A stretch of 13,072 nucleotides of DNA from an uncultured Collinsella sp. (GCA_959599615.1 CAUGKA010000045.1:1-13072); one strand, 5' to 3'; positions 5,620 through 12,679 are shown, numbered from the stretch's first letter. Notes: generated by a model from the letters alone, not told the origin. Numbers and translations are program-made.

Positions 5620-5625
5620 ATAGTA
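5620..5625 (-). promoter_or_regulatory. Possible -10 box for tRNA-Pro
   Basis: TACTAT on the minus strand lies 11 nt before the mature tRNA 5' end, a usual distance for a tRNA promoter. It matches the -10 consensus at four of six positions. No good -35 is seen 16-18 bp upstream, so this is tentative. Confidence 0.4.
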
Positions 5626-5657
5626 ACAAAGATTTTCGCCGCGTGCTAGAGAAAATT

Positions 5658-6554
5658 TTATTTCTTTGGCGCGTCGATTTGAACCGTGTTGGGAATGAGC
5701 TCCGTCGCGCAGGACCACCAGCCGTTTTGCTGGGCAGCGTCGGCAAGCCTTTCGGCCGTGGCGGCGGTGTCGCAAATGGCAAATGAGCAGGCACCCGATC
5801 CGCACACATCTACAGCAACGGTGCCGTCCTGTTTACGCAGCCAATCGAGAACCATTTGAATCTGCGGCTCCATCTGTGCGGAAATGGCACCCAGGTTGTT
5901 GTGGACGAGCGCGTAGGCCGCCTCTGCGTCTCCCGAGCGAAGGGCAGATGCGATCGCGCCGGGCTTGTCTGCAGGCACCGGAGCCTCGTCAAAACGTCGA
6001 TAGGCTTCAATTGTCGAAACGCTTGCCTCGCGCGGCTTGACCAACACGCCGGGCGTTGCGGGCAGCGCGGGATACTCAGTTGCCAGCACGTCTCCCCCAC
6101 CTACGTAGAACGCAGGGCTCGCGTGCAAAAAGAACGGGACGTCAGCACCAATACCCCGCGCAATGTCGTCGAGCGCGGGGTCGGTGCGATCAATTCCCCA
6201 GAGCTCCGCCAAGGCGACAATGACCGCGGCCGCATCCGTCGAGGGGCCGCCCAAGCCGGCGCACAATGGAATGCGCTTCTCAATCATCACGCAGATGTTT
6301 GCCTCGCGACCATAATGCTCGGCCATAGCAACCGCAGCCCGATACGCCGTATTCTTTTGCATGGGAAAATCTGATGCCGGAACCGTCTGGACGGTCAGCG
6401 CCTGCGCCGGCGCGACCGTCACGGAATCGGAAAGACCGACGGCTGCCATCAGGGAATCGACCCTGTGGTAGCCGCGGTCATCGCGCTCGGTATGAACCCC
6501 CAGGTAGAGGTTAATCTTTGCCGGCGCGGAAAGAGTCAGGGACCGATCGGTCAC
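5658..6554 (-). CDS. ispE: 4-diphosphocytidyl-2-C-methyl-D-erythritol kinase
   Basis: IspE phosphorylates CDP-methylerythritol with ATP, the fourth step of the MEP route to isoprenoid precursors, in the cytoplasm. The 298-residue protein has the GHMP-kinase layout. PAKINLYLGV (11-20) carries the active-site Lys13. The ATP-binding loop PLCAGLGGPSTDAA is at 96-109, and GADVPFF (136-142) contains D138, the likely catalytic base. The ATP loop reads GGPST where many homologues have GGGSS. The start codon is GTG at 6554, supported by GAGGAG 7-8 nt upstream. It begins two bases after the veg stop, so translation is probably coupled. veg-ispE is a known neighbourhood in Bacillota. The call is secure. 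Confidence 0.96.
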   Translation of the reverse strand: MTDRSLTLSAPAKINLYLGVHTERDDRGYHRVDSLMAAVGLSDSVTVAPAQALTVQTVPASDFPMQKNTAYRAAVAMAEHYGREANICVMIEKRIPLCAGLGGPSTDAAAVIVALAELWGIDRTDPALDDIARGIGADVPFFLHASPAFYVGGGDVLATEYPALPATPGVLVKPREASVSTIEAYRRFDEAPVPADKPGAIASALRSGDAEAAYALVHNNLGAISAQMEPQIQMVLDWLRKQDGTVAVDVCGSGACSFAICDTAATAERLADAAQQNGWWSCATELIPNTVQIDAPKK

Positions 6555-6556
6555 CG

Positions 6557-6853
6557 CTAGTGCTCCTCGAGCTGATTGCCGAGCGGGGTAAAGATATGCT
6601 CGCCGCTCTCGGGGTCGAACAGCTCGACCTGACCGGTGAGGACATCGATATACTGGTAGGACTGACGCGACTTGCGCCCGCGACGTTCGTCAACCTCGAC
6701 GATAAAGACGGCGGGGTGGACGCTCTTGATGGTGCCCATGCGCTCGACGACGCGGGTGCGGCCCATGTTGGCCTTCACCTTAACGCGATCGCCCACCATA
6801 TCGGTCAGCTTCTCGTGGATGTCGTCGACGTGATTGACTTCCATCTCTTCCAT
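6557..6853 (-). CDS. veg: Veg family protein
   Basis: This 98-residue protein matches the Veg family (DUF1021) along its core: a helical N-terminus (DDIHEKLTDMVGDRV), then VKVKANMGRTRVVERMGTI and a stretch ending QSYQYIDVLTGQVEL. Veg is a small SH3-like beta-barrel protein, linked in Bacillus subtilis to biofilm formation, with no known biochemical activity. The ATG at 6853 is preferred because GGAGG lies 8 nt upstream; a TTG at 6877 in the same frame would add eight residues without its own site. It shares a promoter with ispE. The C-terminal tail after about residue 82 (DPESGEHIFTPLGNQLEEH) is longer than I recall for the family. Direct veg-ispE adjacency supports the call. Confidence 0.88.
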   Translation of the reverse strand: MEEMEVNHVDDIHEKLTDMVGDRVKVKANMGRTRVVERMGTIKSVHPAVFIVEVDERRGRKSRQSYQYIDVLTGQVELFDPESGEHIFTPLGNQLEEH

Positions 6854-6880
6854 GAACAGGGCCTCCAGAAGGTGCAATTC

Positions 6881-6900
6881 AAAAAGGGGATAATACCCCT
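6881..6900 (-). terminator. Weak attenuator-like hairpin in the veg leader
   Basis: On the minus strand AGGGG and CCCCT close a 6-nt AT-rich loop and are followed by TTTT. It lies between the veg promoter and the veg start. The 5-bp stem is short, so it may be a partial terminator, an RNA-stability element or chance. Confidence 0.35.
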
Positions 6901-6920
6901 AAGATAGACAAAACTCTAAT

Positions 6921-6950
6921 ACTATAGCACCCTGCTGCCGCCATACGCAA
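6921..6950 (-). promoter_or_regulatory. veg-ispE promoter with extended -10
   Basis: On the minus strand TTGCGT (6950-6945) is followed after 18 bp by TATAGT (6926-6921). TG stands one base before the -10, giving an extended -10 TGCTATAGT. The expected start is about 60 nt upstream of the veg ATG. The same -35 sequence is used in the murE promoter at 12603-12631. Confidence 0.75.
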
Positions 6951-7008
6951 GTAGCTAAATAAACCCCGTCCCAAATACGTACCAGACGACAACCTCGCAT
7001 GACCAGTT

Positions 7009-7036
7009 GTTACGCGGTTTGGTAAAACCGCGTAAC
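7009..7036 (-). repeat. Stem-loop immediately after dtd stop
   Basis: A perfect 12-bp stem, GTTACGCGGTTT paired with AAACCGCGTAAC around a 4-nt loop, starts at the base right after the dtd TAG. There is no T-tract. Its 11 outer pairs are identical to the stem after lysS. A further 8-bp repeat, GACAACCT/AGGTTGTC (7041-7048 and 6988-6995), flanks it and includes the last dtd codons. Confidence 0.75.
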
Positions 7037-7483
7037 CTAAAGGTTGTCCGTGTCCAAGACGATGGTGAATGGGCCGTCGTTGACCAAGTCGACTTTCATA
7101 TCGGCGCCAAAGATGCCGTGCGCCACGTGTTCGACATCTTGGCGAACGAGCGTCAGGAAGTACTCGTAGAGCTCGTTGGCGACATCGGGGGCGCCGGCAT
7201 CCGTAAACGATGGGCGGCGGCCGTAACGGCAATCGGCGAACAGCGTGAACTGCGACACTACGAGAACCTCGCCGTCGACATCGGCAAGTGCCAGGTTGGT
7301 CTTGCCGTTCTCGTCCTCGTTAATGCGCAAGCCCCGGAGCTTGCCCCACAGTTTATCGGCCTCGGCGCGCGTGTCGCCGTGGCCCACGCCCAGCAGCACC
7401 AGATAGCCGCGCCCAATTTTACCCACGCACTCGCCGTCGACCGTCACGCCGGCGTTGAGTACGCGCTGCACCACCGCACGCAC
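7037..7483 (-). CDS. dtd: D-aminoacyl-tRNA deacylase
   Basis: DTD hydrolyses D-amino acids (and glycine) wrongly attached to tRNA, a translation quality-control step in the cytoplasm. The 148-residue length is standard. Both signature blocks are present: SQFTL at 77-81, followed by FADCRYGRRPSF, and NDGPFT at 135-140, which corresponds to the cross-subunit Gly-Pro motif that excludes L-amino acids. The start codon is GTG at 7483, with GAGGAG 6 nt before it inside the last codons of rdgB. Only three bases separate it from the rdgB stop, so the two are likely translationally coupled. It is the last gene of the murE-to-dtd run, and a stem-loop follows its stop with no gap. Confidence 0.96.
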   Translation of the reverse strand: MRAVVQRVLNAGVTVDGECVGKIGRGYLVLLGVGHGDTRAEADKLWGKLRGLRINEDENGKTNLALADVDGEVLVVSQFTLFADCRYGRRPSFTDAGAPDVANELYEYFLTLVRQDVEHVAHGIFGADMKVDLVNDGPFTIVLDTDNL

Positions 7484-7486
7484 GGC

Positions 7487-8128
7487 TTACTCCTCGCCCG
7501 TCAGTTTGGCGGACAGATGCTCGAGCGCATGGAATCGATGGCTGATGGCGTTCTTCTCGTCCGCCGTCAACTCGGCCATGGTCTTGCCCGGCGTGTCGAC
7601 CGGCAGGAACAGTGGGTCGTAGCCAAAGCCATGATCGCCGCGGCCCTCGTGTGCGATAGCGCCCTCGCAGGCGCCCTCGCCATAAGTGACCAGGCCGTCC
7701 GTGTCGATAAGCGCGACGACGCTCATAAAACGCGCGGTGCGGTCCTCGTCGGCCACGCCCTCCAGATTCACGAGGAGCTTGGCGTTGTTGGCGGCATCGT
7801 CGCCGTGCACGCCCGCATAGCGTGCGCTGTACACGCCCGGCTCACCGTCCAGGGCATCAACGACCAGGCCCGAATCGTCGGCGATGGCCATAAGCCCCGT
7901 CTCCTCTACCGCGGCCTGCGCCTTGATGATGGCGTTCTCCAAAAACGTCGTGCCGTTTTCCTCGGGGTCCTCAAAATCACCCAGCTGACCGAGCGCCACA
8001 AAGCGCACCTCGGGCATGACCTTGCCCAAAATGGCCTCGATCTCGGTGAGCTTATGGGCATTGCCCGTTGCCACGACGATGGTCGCCGCCGGGTCGAGGG
8101 TGTCGATATCGATCTTCTCTAGTGCCAT
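7487..8128 (-). CDS. rdgB: XTP/dITP diphosphatase (RdgB/HAM1 family)
   Basis: The enzyme removes non-canonical purine nucleotides by hydrolysing XTP, ITP and dITP to monophosphates and pyrophosphate. The 213-residue protein carries the family blocks ATGNAHKLTEI (20-30), ADDSGLVVDAL (83-93, with the metal-site acids), FGYDPLF (168-174) and KNAISHRFHAL (192-202). The first 15 residues form a short extension ahead of the first strand. The ATG at 8128 has AAGGAA about 7 nt upstream. It follows rph after a 141-bp spacer that is unusually structured, and precedes dtd by 3 nt. The rph-rdgB pairing is common in bacteria, which supports both calls. Confidence 0.96.
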   Translation of the reverse strand: MALEKIDIDTLDPAATIVVATGNAHKLTEIEAILGKVMPEVRFVALGQLGDFEDPEENGTTFLENAIIKAQAAVEETGLMAIADDSGLVVDALDGEPGVYSARYAGVHGDDAANNAKLLVNLEGVADEDRTARFMSVVALIDTDGLVTYGEGACEGAIAHEGRGDHGFGYDPLFLPVDTPGKTMAELTADEKNAISHRFHALEHLSAKLTGEE

Positions 8129-8154
8129 GACTGGCTTCCTTGTCTCTATAGCAA

Positions 8155-8220
8155 GCTGCGTGAGGGGCGTTCGGGCACTTGGCCTCTCCCCTCTCAGGCA
8201 ATCAGACCTTTCAACGCAGC
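8155..8220 (-). promoter_or_regulatory. Structured rph-rdgB spacer, possible leader RNA
   Basis: On the minus strand GCTGCGT (8220-8214) pairs with ACGCAGC (8161-8155), and directly inside it GAGGGG (8193-8188) pairs with CCCCTC (8167-8162). The two helices stack on the 3' side. The structure ends about 26 nt before the rdgB start, upstream of its ribosome site. It resembles no riboswitch class I can name. It could be a processing site or a leader element. Confidence 0.4.
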
Positions 8221-8236
8221 ATTTCCGCAGATAAAA

Positions 8237-8269
8237 CCTACCAAAATAAACCTGTCCCTATTTGGCAGG
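8237..8269 (-). repeat. 33-nt hairpin directly after the rph stop (copy B)
   Basis: Right after the rph TAA, CCTGCCAAATA pairs with TATTTTGGTAGG with one bulge and one G-T wobble. The loop is GGGACAGGTT, the same ten bases as in copy A after thrE, at the same 11-nt distance from the stop codon. Arms differ between copies yet both pair. Confidence 0.7.
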
Positions 8270-8995
8270 TTAGGCGATGGCTTGGCGCTGAAGCTCGATG
8301 AGCTCGGCGATACCCTTGTCGCCCAGGTCGAGCAGGGCGTTGAGGCGTTTGCGGTCGAAGGGCGCCTGCTCGCCGGTGCCCTGGAGCTCGATCATCTCAC
8401 CGGTTTCGGTGGCGACGAGGTTCATGTCGACCTCGGCATGGCTGTCCTCGGAATAATCGAGGTCAAGCAGCGTATTGCCGTCGACAACGCCCATGGAGAT
8501 GGCAGCCACCTGGCCGATAAGCGGGATGCGTTCGATCTTGCCCGCCTCGACCCACATGGCGAGGGCGTCGTGCAGCGCCACCCAGGCGCCGGTGATGCTC
8601 GCTGTACGCGTGCCGCCATCGGCCTGAATCACATCGCAGTCGACGGTGACGGTGTACTCGCCGAGCGCCTTCATGTTGACGACGGTACGCAGGCTGCGGC
8701 CAATGAGGCGCTCGATCTCCATGGAGCGACCCTTGCGGTTGGCGTGCTCGCGCTTGCAGCGCTTGCCGGTCGACGCCGGCAGCATGGCGTATTCCGCGGT
8801 CACCCAGCCGGCCTTAGCTCCCTTTCGCCAGCCCGGCACGCCCTCCTCGATAGTGGCGGCGCACAGTACGCGCGTGTCGCCAAACTCGGCCAAACACGAG
8901 CCGTGGGCGTGCTTCATGACGCCACGGGTGAGCTTAACGGGACGCAACTCGTTGGCGGCGCGGCCGTTGGCGCGGTTGACCTGCATGTACTCCAT
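8270..8995 (-). CDS. rph: Ribonuclease PH
   Basis: RNase PH is a phosphate-dependent 3'-5' exoribonuclease that trims tRNA 3' ends as a hexameric ring. The 241-residue length is standard. Visible family blocks are RPVKLTRGVMKHAHGS (18-33), GDTRVLCAATIEEGVPGW (39-56), ERLIGRSLRTVV (95-106), the phosphate-site segment DVIQADGGTRTASITGAW (121-138) and the acidic cluster LDLDYSEDSHAEVDMN (177-192). The ATG at 8995 is preceded by AAAGGA at a good distance. A second ATG three codons later is possible but less likely. It sits 54 bp after murI and is followed at once by the copy B hairpin. Confidence 0.97.
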   Translation of the reverse strand: MEYMQVNRANGRAANELRPVKLTRGVMKHAHGSCLAEFGDTRVLCAATIEEGVPGWRKGAKAGWVTAEYAMLPASTGKRCKREHANRKGRSMEIERLIGRSLRTVVNMKALGEYTVTVDCDVIQADGGTRTASITGAWVALHDALAMWVEAGKIERIPLIGQVAAISMGVVDGNTLLDLDYSEDSHAEVDMNLVATETGEMIELQGTGEQAPFDRKRLNALLDLGDKGIAELIELQRQAIA

Positions 8996-9049
8996 AGAAA
9001 GATCCTTTCGGCAAAAGATGTGGCGAAGGCTTTGGCGGCTGCCTTACAT

Positions 9050-9934
9050 CTATTTCAGCTCATCGATATCGATATGTTCGATGCTCTTGAGCGGCTGACC
9101 AAAGATAAAGCTGCCCGCCACCGCAAACTCGGCAATGTTATCGGCCGTCGTGGCAAAACGATGCTGCGGCTCGGCGGCGTCGCCCGCCAGCTGCTCGCGG
9201 CGCGTGAGGATATCGGTCAGCTCGCGCGTGGTCTCCTCGGCGGAACTTACGACGCGCACCCCAGGCCCCAGCGCATGCCGGATAGGTCCCACCAACAGCG
9301 GAAAATGCGTACAGCCGAGCACCACGGTATCGATACCGTGGTCGCGCAGCGGCTCAACCGTGGCACCCACCAGCGCACGCACGGCAGGCGTATCGAAGAT
9401 GTCCTCGTTCTCGAGCCACTGTTCCTGCAGATGTGCACCCGAGGCGAGCTCGTGTTCGACAACCTCGACAAAGCTCGAGGCAGGACAACCGTATACATCG
9501 ACGCCGGCATCTAGATCCTGAATGGCGCGCGTGTAGGCGCCCGAGCGAATGGTGAGGTTGGTGGCGAGCACGCCCACGCGACGCGAACGGGTGCTGTTGA
9601 TTGCCGCACGGGCACCCGGCGCGATCACGCCGATCACGGGAACGTCGAGCACCTGCTGGGCCAGACGCAAGGCCGCAGCTGTCGCCGTGTTGCAGGCGAT
9701 GACCATAATCTTGACGTCGTGCTTCGACAGCCAACGGCCCGCCTGCAACGCAAACGAGCGCACCTCATCCTCGGTGCGCGTGCCGTAGGGGCAGCGTTTG
9801 GTGTCGCCGAAGTAGTAGACGGACTCGTGCGGCAGCACCGTCGCGATGGCGCGCGCAACCGTCAGACCGCCCAAACCAGAATCGAACACGCCAATCGGGC
9901 GCGTGTCGCCTGTCGGATTCTCGATATCGGACAT
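9050..9934 (-). CDS. murI: Glutamate racemase
   Basis: MurI supplies D-glutamate for peptidoglycan by cofactor-independent racemisation of L-glutamate. The 294-residue protein has GVFDSGLGGLTV (15-26), YFGDTKRCPYG (41-51), and both catalytic cysteines in their motifs: C81 in ACNTAT and C208 in LGCTHFPLL. The N-terminus is about ten residues longer than the conserved core. The ribosome site GAGGT is only about 2 nt from the ATG at 9934, closer than usual, but no better start exists before the conserved FDSG block. It lies between the HAD phosphatase gene (51 bp away) and rph (54 bp away). With murE two genes upstream, it makes this a partial cell-wall cluster. Confidence 0.97.
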   Translation of the reverse strand: MSDIENPTGDTRPIGVFDSGLGGLTVARAIATVLPHESVYYFGDTKRCPYGTRTEDEVRSFALQAGRWLSKHDVKIMVIACNTATAAALRLAQQVLDVPVIGVIAPGARAAINSTRSRRVGVLATNLTIRSGAYTRAIQDLDAGVDVYGCPASSFVEVVEHELASGAHLQEQWLENEDIFDTPAVRALVGATVEPLRDHGIDTVVLGCTHFPLLVGPIRHALGPGVRVVSSAEETTRELTDILTRREQLAGDAAEPQHRFATTADNIAEFAVAGSFIFGQPLKSIEHIDIDELK

Positions 9935-9985
9935 TACCTCACCAGTCTCTCTCGAAAAGACATGTCCAAGTGCGGCGACGCCGCG

Positions 9986-10897
9986 CTACGAACGCGCCGC
10001 GACCAGCAGCTCTGCCGTCGCCGCCCAACCGTCGACAATTTTGCCGCGCGTAACGAAAGCGTTCTCGCAAGCAGCCAGGAACTCGGGCGCGCCGGCGCTC
10101 GTCAGGCCATTCTCGACCAGGCAGAACGTGCCCACGTGATCGGCCATGTAGAAGTCGGACTCGGAATCGCCGAGCGCGAGCGTCTCCTCGCGCTCAATCG
10201 CCAGGTGCTCGCAGAAGCGCGCGATGGCAACGCCCTTGTTGAGGCCGGCGGGATTGATGTTAAACGCGCGACCGTCCTCGACGCGATCGAGCTCGAGCGT
10301 CGTCGGCTTGGACAGATGCGTCAGGTGACCGTTACAGGCCCACACCAGGCCGCAGCCGGCCTCGTCCAGGATGGCCTGGACCTCATTGTCGGGCACATCG
10401 CCGCGCATGCCGACGGTGACCTCGCGGTACTTGTAGCCGGTCGACATGTCGTTGTGATACTCGATCTTGTGCGGCCAGCGGGCAAGAATCTTCTCGCACA
10501 CGCCGGTCTGCTCGATCACCTGGTGCGGAGTAAGGCCGCAGGCGGGGTCGTAAGGCATGTCGCCAGTCAGATACTCCCAATCGTTGGCTTTGAGGTCGTA
10601 CATGACCAGGCCGCCCATCTCACCGATGTAGGAGTTGAGGCCGAGCACGCGCGCATCCTCGTGGATCATGGTACGGTTGCGGCCCGAGGTGGGAACCACC
10701 TGAATACCAGCGCGGGCAAGTGCCACGACGGCCTCGACGAGTTTGGTCGAGGGGTTACCGTCGTTGTCGCGCAGCACGCACGAGCCGGGCGCGAGCATCG
10801 TGGCATCCAGGTCGGTAAAGACGTACTTGACCTTGGCCAAGCGCTCGCGCATCTCGCCCGAAAGCTCGGCAACGGTCGGCAGGGTGTTGTGGGACAT
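9986..10897 (-). CDS. HAD-superfamily IIB (Cof-like) phosphatase
   Basis: The 303-residue protein has all HAD motifs. Motif I is FTDLDATML, with nucleophile D29 and acid/base D31. Motif II is PTSGR (69-73), motif III is the Lys of NKGVAI (K221), and motif IV is GDSESD (243-248). The long cap inserted between motifs II and III (about 85-210) places it in the IIB/Cof group, which mostly hydrolyses sugar phosphates and related small phosphoesters. The exact substrate cannot be read from the sequence. The start is set at the ATG at 10897 because GGAG lies 5 nt upstream; an in-frame ATG at 10939 has no such site. It lies 107 bp after murE and 51 bp before murI. A cell-wall or precursor role is only suggested by that position. 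Confidence 0.9.
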   Translation of the reverse strand: MSHNTLPTVAELSGEMRERLAKVKYVFTDLDATMLAPGSCVLRDNDGNPSTKLVEAVVALARAGIQVVPTSGRNRTMIHEDARVLGLNSYIGEMGGLVMYDLKANDWEYLTGDMPYDPACGLTPHQVIEQTGVCEKILARWPHKIEYHNDMSTGYKYREVTVGMRGDVPDNEVQAILDEAGCGLVWACNGHLTHLSKPTTLELDRVEDGRAFNINPAGLNKGVAIARFCEHLAIEREETLALGDSESDFYMADHVGTFCLVENGLTSAGAPEFLAACENAFVTRGKIVDGWAATAELLVAARS

Positions 10898-11004
10898 GGT
10901 TACTCCGTTTACGTAGAAGGGTTTGGACTTGGACGGCATGTTTTGATTGAGGGAACACGCTTATGGCGACAGCGCACTCAGGGCGCCGCCGCCATCATGG
11001 TTCA

Positions 11005-12567
11005 TTAGTCAAACTGGGTAACATCGATCAGGCGATTGGCCAGCGAAAGGTCGCTCTCGATGGGCACGAACTCGTCGCCCACGTGCATGAGCTCCTCGTC
11101 ACCCTTTGCCAGCAGCAAGACAATGGTGGGGGCATCGGGGTTGACGTACTCCTCGCGCGCCGCCTTGAACGCCGCATGCACAGCGGCTTCGCGATCGAGG
11201 ATGATCTTGTTCGGCGTATCGTCGGGAACATGTTCGGCAAGCTCGCGACAGACCTTCATCGGGTCCTCGTGAGCCGGGTCCTCGTTGGCAAAGATCATCA
11301 GGTCGGAATATGGTGCGGCCTCGCGCGGAAGCTGCTCGCGGCGCTCCTGCGCCTTGCCGCCGGCAGCGCCAAACACCGCAATGACTGGACTAGCGGGAAA
11401 CGCGCGCTTGACCGACGAGAAAAGCGAACGGAACGAAAGCTGGTTATGCGCATAGTCAACGACGCAGATCACGCGGCCGTCCTTCGACTCCACGACCTCC
11501 ATACGGCCCGGCACACGCAGTTTGGAGAGGCCCTTCTTGATGGCATCGATACCGATGCCGATCTCGCGCGCAGCGGCGATAGCGACCAGCGCGTTCTCCA
11601 CGTTAAAGTCTCCCGCGATACCCAGCAGGACCTTCTCCCCCGCCTCGGACTCGTCGGCACACAGGCCATGCAAGTTGAACTCGATGCTAAAGCCGACCAT
11701 GCGTACGTCGCTCGCCCACAGGCTTGCCTCGGGATGCTCGACGCCAACGGTCACCAAGCGCTCGGCCGTCGACGCTGCCTCCAGCACACGGTCGACCTCT
11801 TCGGTGCCCAGATTCACCACGGCGGTCTTTGCTTGGTCAAAGATCCTGAGTTTGCTCTCAAAATAATCCTCAAACGTGGGGTGTTCGATCGGCGAGATGT
11901 GGTCGCGGCCGATGTTGAGGAAGCACGCCACGTCAAACGGCAGATTCTCGACGCGTTGGTACTTGAGCGCCTGGCTCGAGACCTCCATGACCATGGACTG
12001 GCGACCGGACGTGCGGCAGTTGGCGATATGGCGCCAGACCTCGGGGGCCTCGGGCGTAGTATTGGTGCTCTCGTAACACTCGATGCCATCGTCGGTACTC
12101 ACCGAGCCGATCATGCCGCAGGACTCGCCCGCCGCCTTGATGATGGACTGGAGCATAAAAGCGGCCGTGGTTTTTCCCTTGGTGCCGGTGATGCCCACGA
12201 TCTTGACGTCGTGGTCGGGACGGTCGTAGACCTCCGGCGGCAACAGGGCCATGGCCGTGCGAACGCTGTCCACGACCAGCATCGCAGCACCGCTCTCCTG
12301 CGCCAGCGGCTCCAGAGACTCGACCAGCGACTCCTCGCACACAAATGCGACGGCGCCCGCATCGAGCGCCATGCTCAAAAACGCGGGCTTAAAGGCAGCA
12401 CCTTTGCAAAAGAACACGTCACCTGCCGAGACCGCGCGCGAATCAAACGAGCAGCCGGTCACAGCACGCTCGTCAACCTGCTCTGATGCGCGCAGCTCGC
12501 CGCACACATCGAGAAGCTTGGCAAGCGTATCGACCGTGGTCACGGTCGCGGAATCCGAATGGTGCAT
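11005..12567 (-). CDS. murE: UDP-MurNAc-tripeptide synthetase (MurE), apparently not the meso-DAP type
   Basis: MurE adds the third amino acid to UDP-MurNAc-L-Ala-D-Glu in the cytoplasm. The 520-residue protein has the three Mur ligase domains. The N-terminal UDP-binding domain contains CSFDSRAVSAGDVFFC. The central ATPase has the P-loop GITGTKGKTT (125-134), EVSSQALKYQRV, NIGRDHISPIEHPTFEDY (218-235) and K239 as the likely carbamylated Lys. The C-terminal domain has DYAHN (371-375). The amino-acid specificity loop reads NEDPAHEDP (428-436) where meso-DAP enzymes carry DNPR, so the Arg that contacts DAP is absent. Lysine or ornithine is the likely substrate. The ATG at 12567 has AAAGGTG close upstream and a good promoter at 12603-12631. 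Confidence 0.94.
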   Translation of the reverse strand: MHHSDSATVTTVDTLAKLLDVCGELRASEQVDERAVTGCSFDSRAVSAGDVFFCKGAAFKPAFLSMALDAGAVAFVCEESLVESLEPLAQESGAAMLVVDSVRTAMALLPPEVYDRPDHDVKIVGITGTKGKTTAAFMLQSIIKAAGESCGMIGSVSTDDGIECYESTNTTPEAPEVWRHIANCRTSGRQSMVMEVSSQALKYQRVENLPFDVACFLNIGRDHISPIEHPTFEDYFESKLRIFDQAKTAVVNLGTEEVDRVLEAASTAERLVTVGVEHPEASLWASDVRMVGFSIEFNLHGLCADESEAGEKVLLGIAGDFNVENALVAIAAAREIGIGIDAIKKGLSKLRVPGRMEVVESKDGRVICVVDYAHNQLSFRSLFSSVKRAFPASPVIAVFGAAGGKAQERREQLPREAAPYSDLMIFANEDPAHEDPMKVCRELAEHVPDDTPNKIILDREAAVHAAFKAAREEYVNPDAPTIVLLLAKGDEELMHVGDEFVPIESDLSLANRLIDVTQFD

Positions 12568-12602
12568 CTTTCACCTTTCTCAGCCATTTGGCAGGGACGG
12601 TT

Positions 12603-12631
12603 TTTATAGTAACTGAAACGCACCCACGCAA
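12603..12631 (-). promoter_or_regulatory. murE promoter
   Basis: On the minus strand TTGCGT (12631-12626) and TATAAA (12608-12603) are 17 bp apart, and the expected start is about 28 nt before the murE ATG. The -35 overlaps the end of the T-tract of the preceding asnB terminator. The -35 is identical to that of the veg promoter. Confidence 0.75.
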
Positions 12632-12654
12632 AAACGGCTCCCGGAGGAGCCGTT
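12630..12654 (-). terminator. asnB rho-independent terminator
   Basis: AACGGCTCC and GGAGCCGTT form a perfect 9-bp stem around a 4-nt loop (12633-12654). TTT follows on the minus strand, and the T-tract as a whole, counting the last two stem bases, is TTTTT. It begins 25 nt after the asnB stop codon. Confidence 0.95.
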
Positions 12655-12679
12655 ACGCGCAGGCGTTCGTAAGCCGAGG

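Noticed and set aside
8145..8150. rdgB promoter with TGCTATAGA
   Set aside because: It has an extended -10 look, but the predicted start would fall inside the ribosome site and there is no -35.
8155..8269. TPP riboswitch before rdgB
   Set aside because: A CTGAGAG string is seen, but the other conserved TPP elements are missing and the downstream genes have no thiamin role.
7007..9514. Plus-strand open frames opposite dtd, rdgB, rph and murI
   Set aside because: Each lies opposite a gene with clear catalytic motifs on the minus strand, and none has a plausible start site or recognisable product.
10898..11004. Terminator between murE and the HAD gene
   Set aside because: The GC-rich GGCGGCGGCGCC stretch can fold weakly but has no T-tract, so I do not separate the two genes into different transcripts.
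10963..12486. Long plus-strand open frame opposite murE
   Set aside because: It mirrors murE, whose motifs are unmistakable. In GC-rich genes the opposite strand often stays open. The translation shows no domain and there is no ribosome site.
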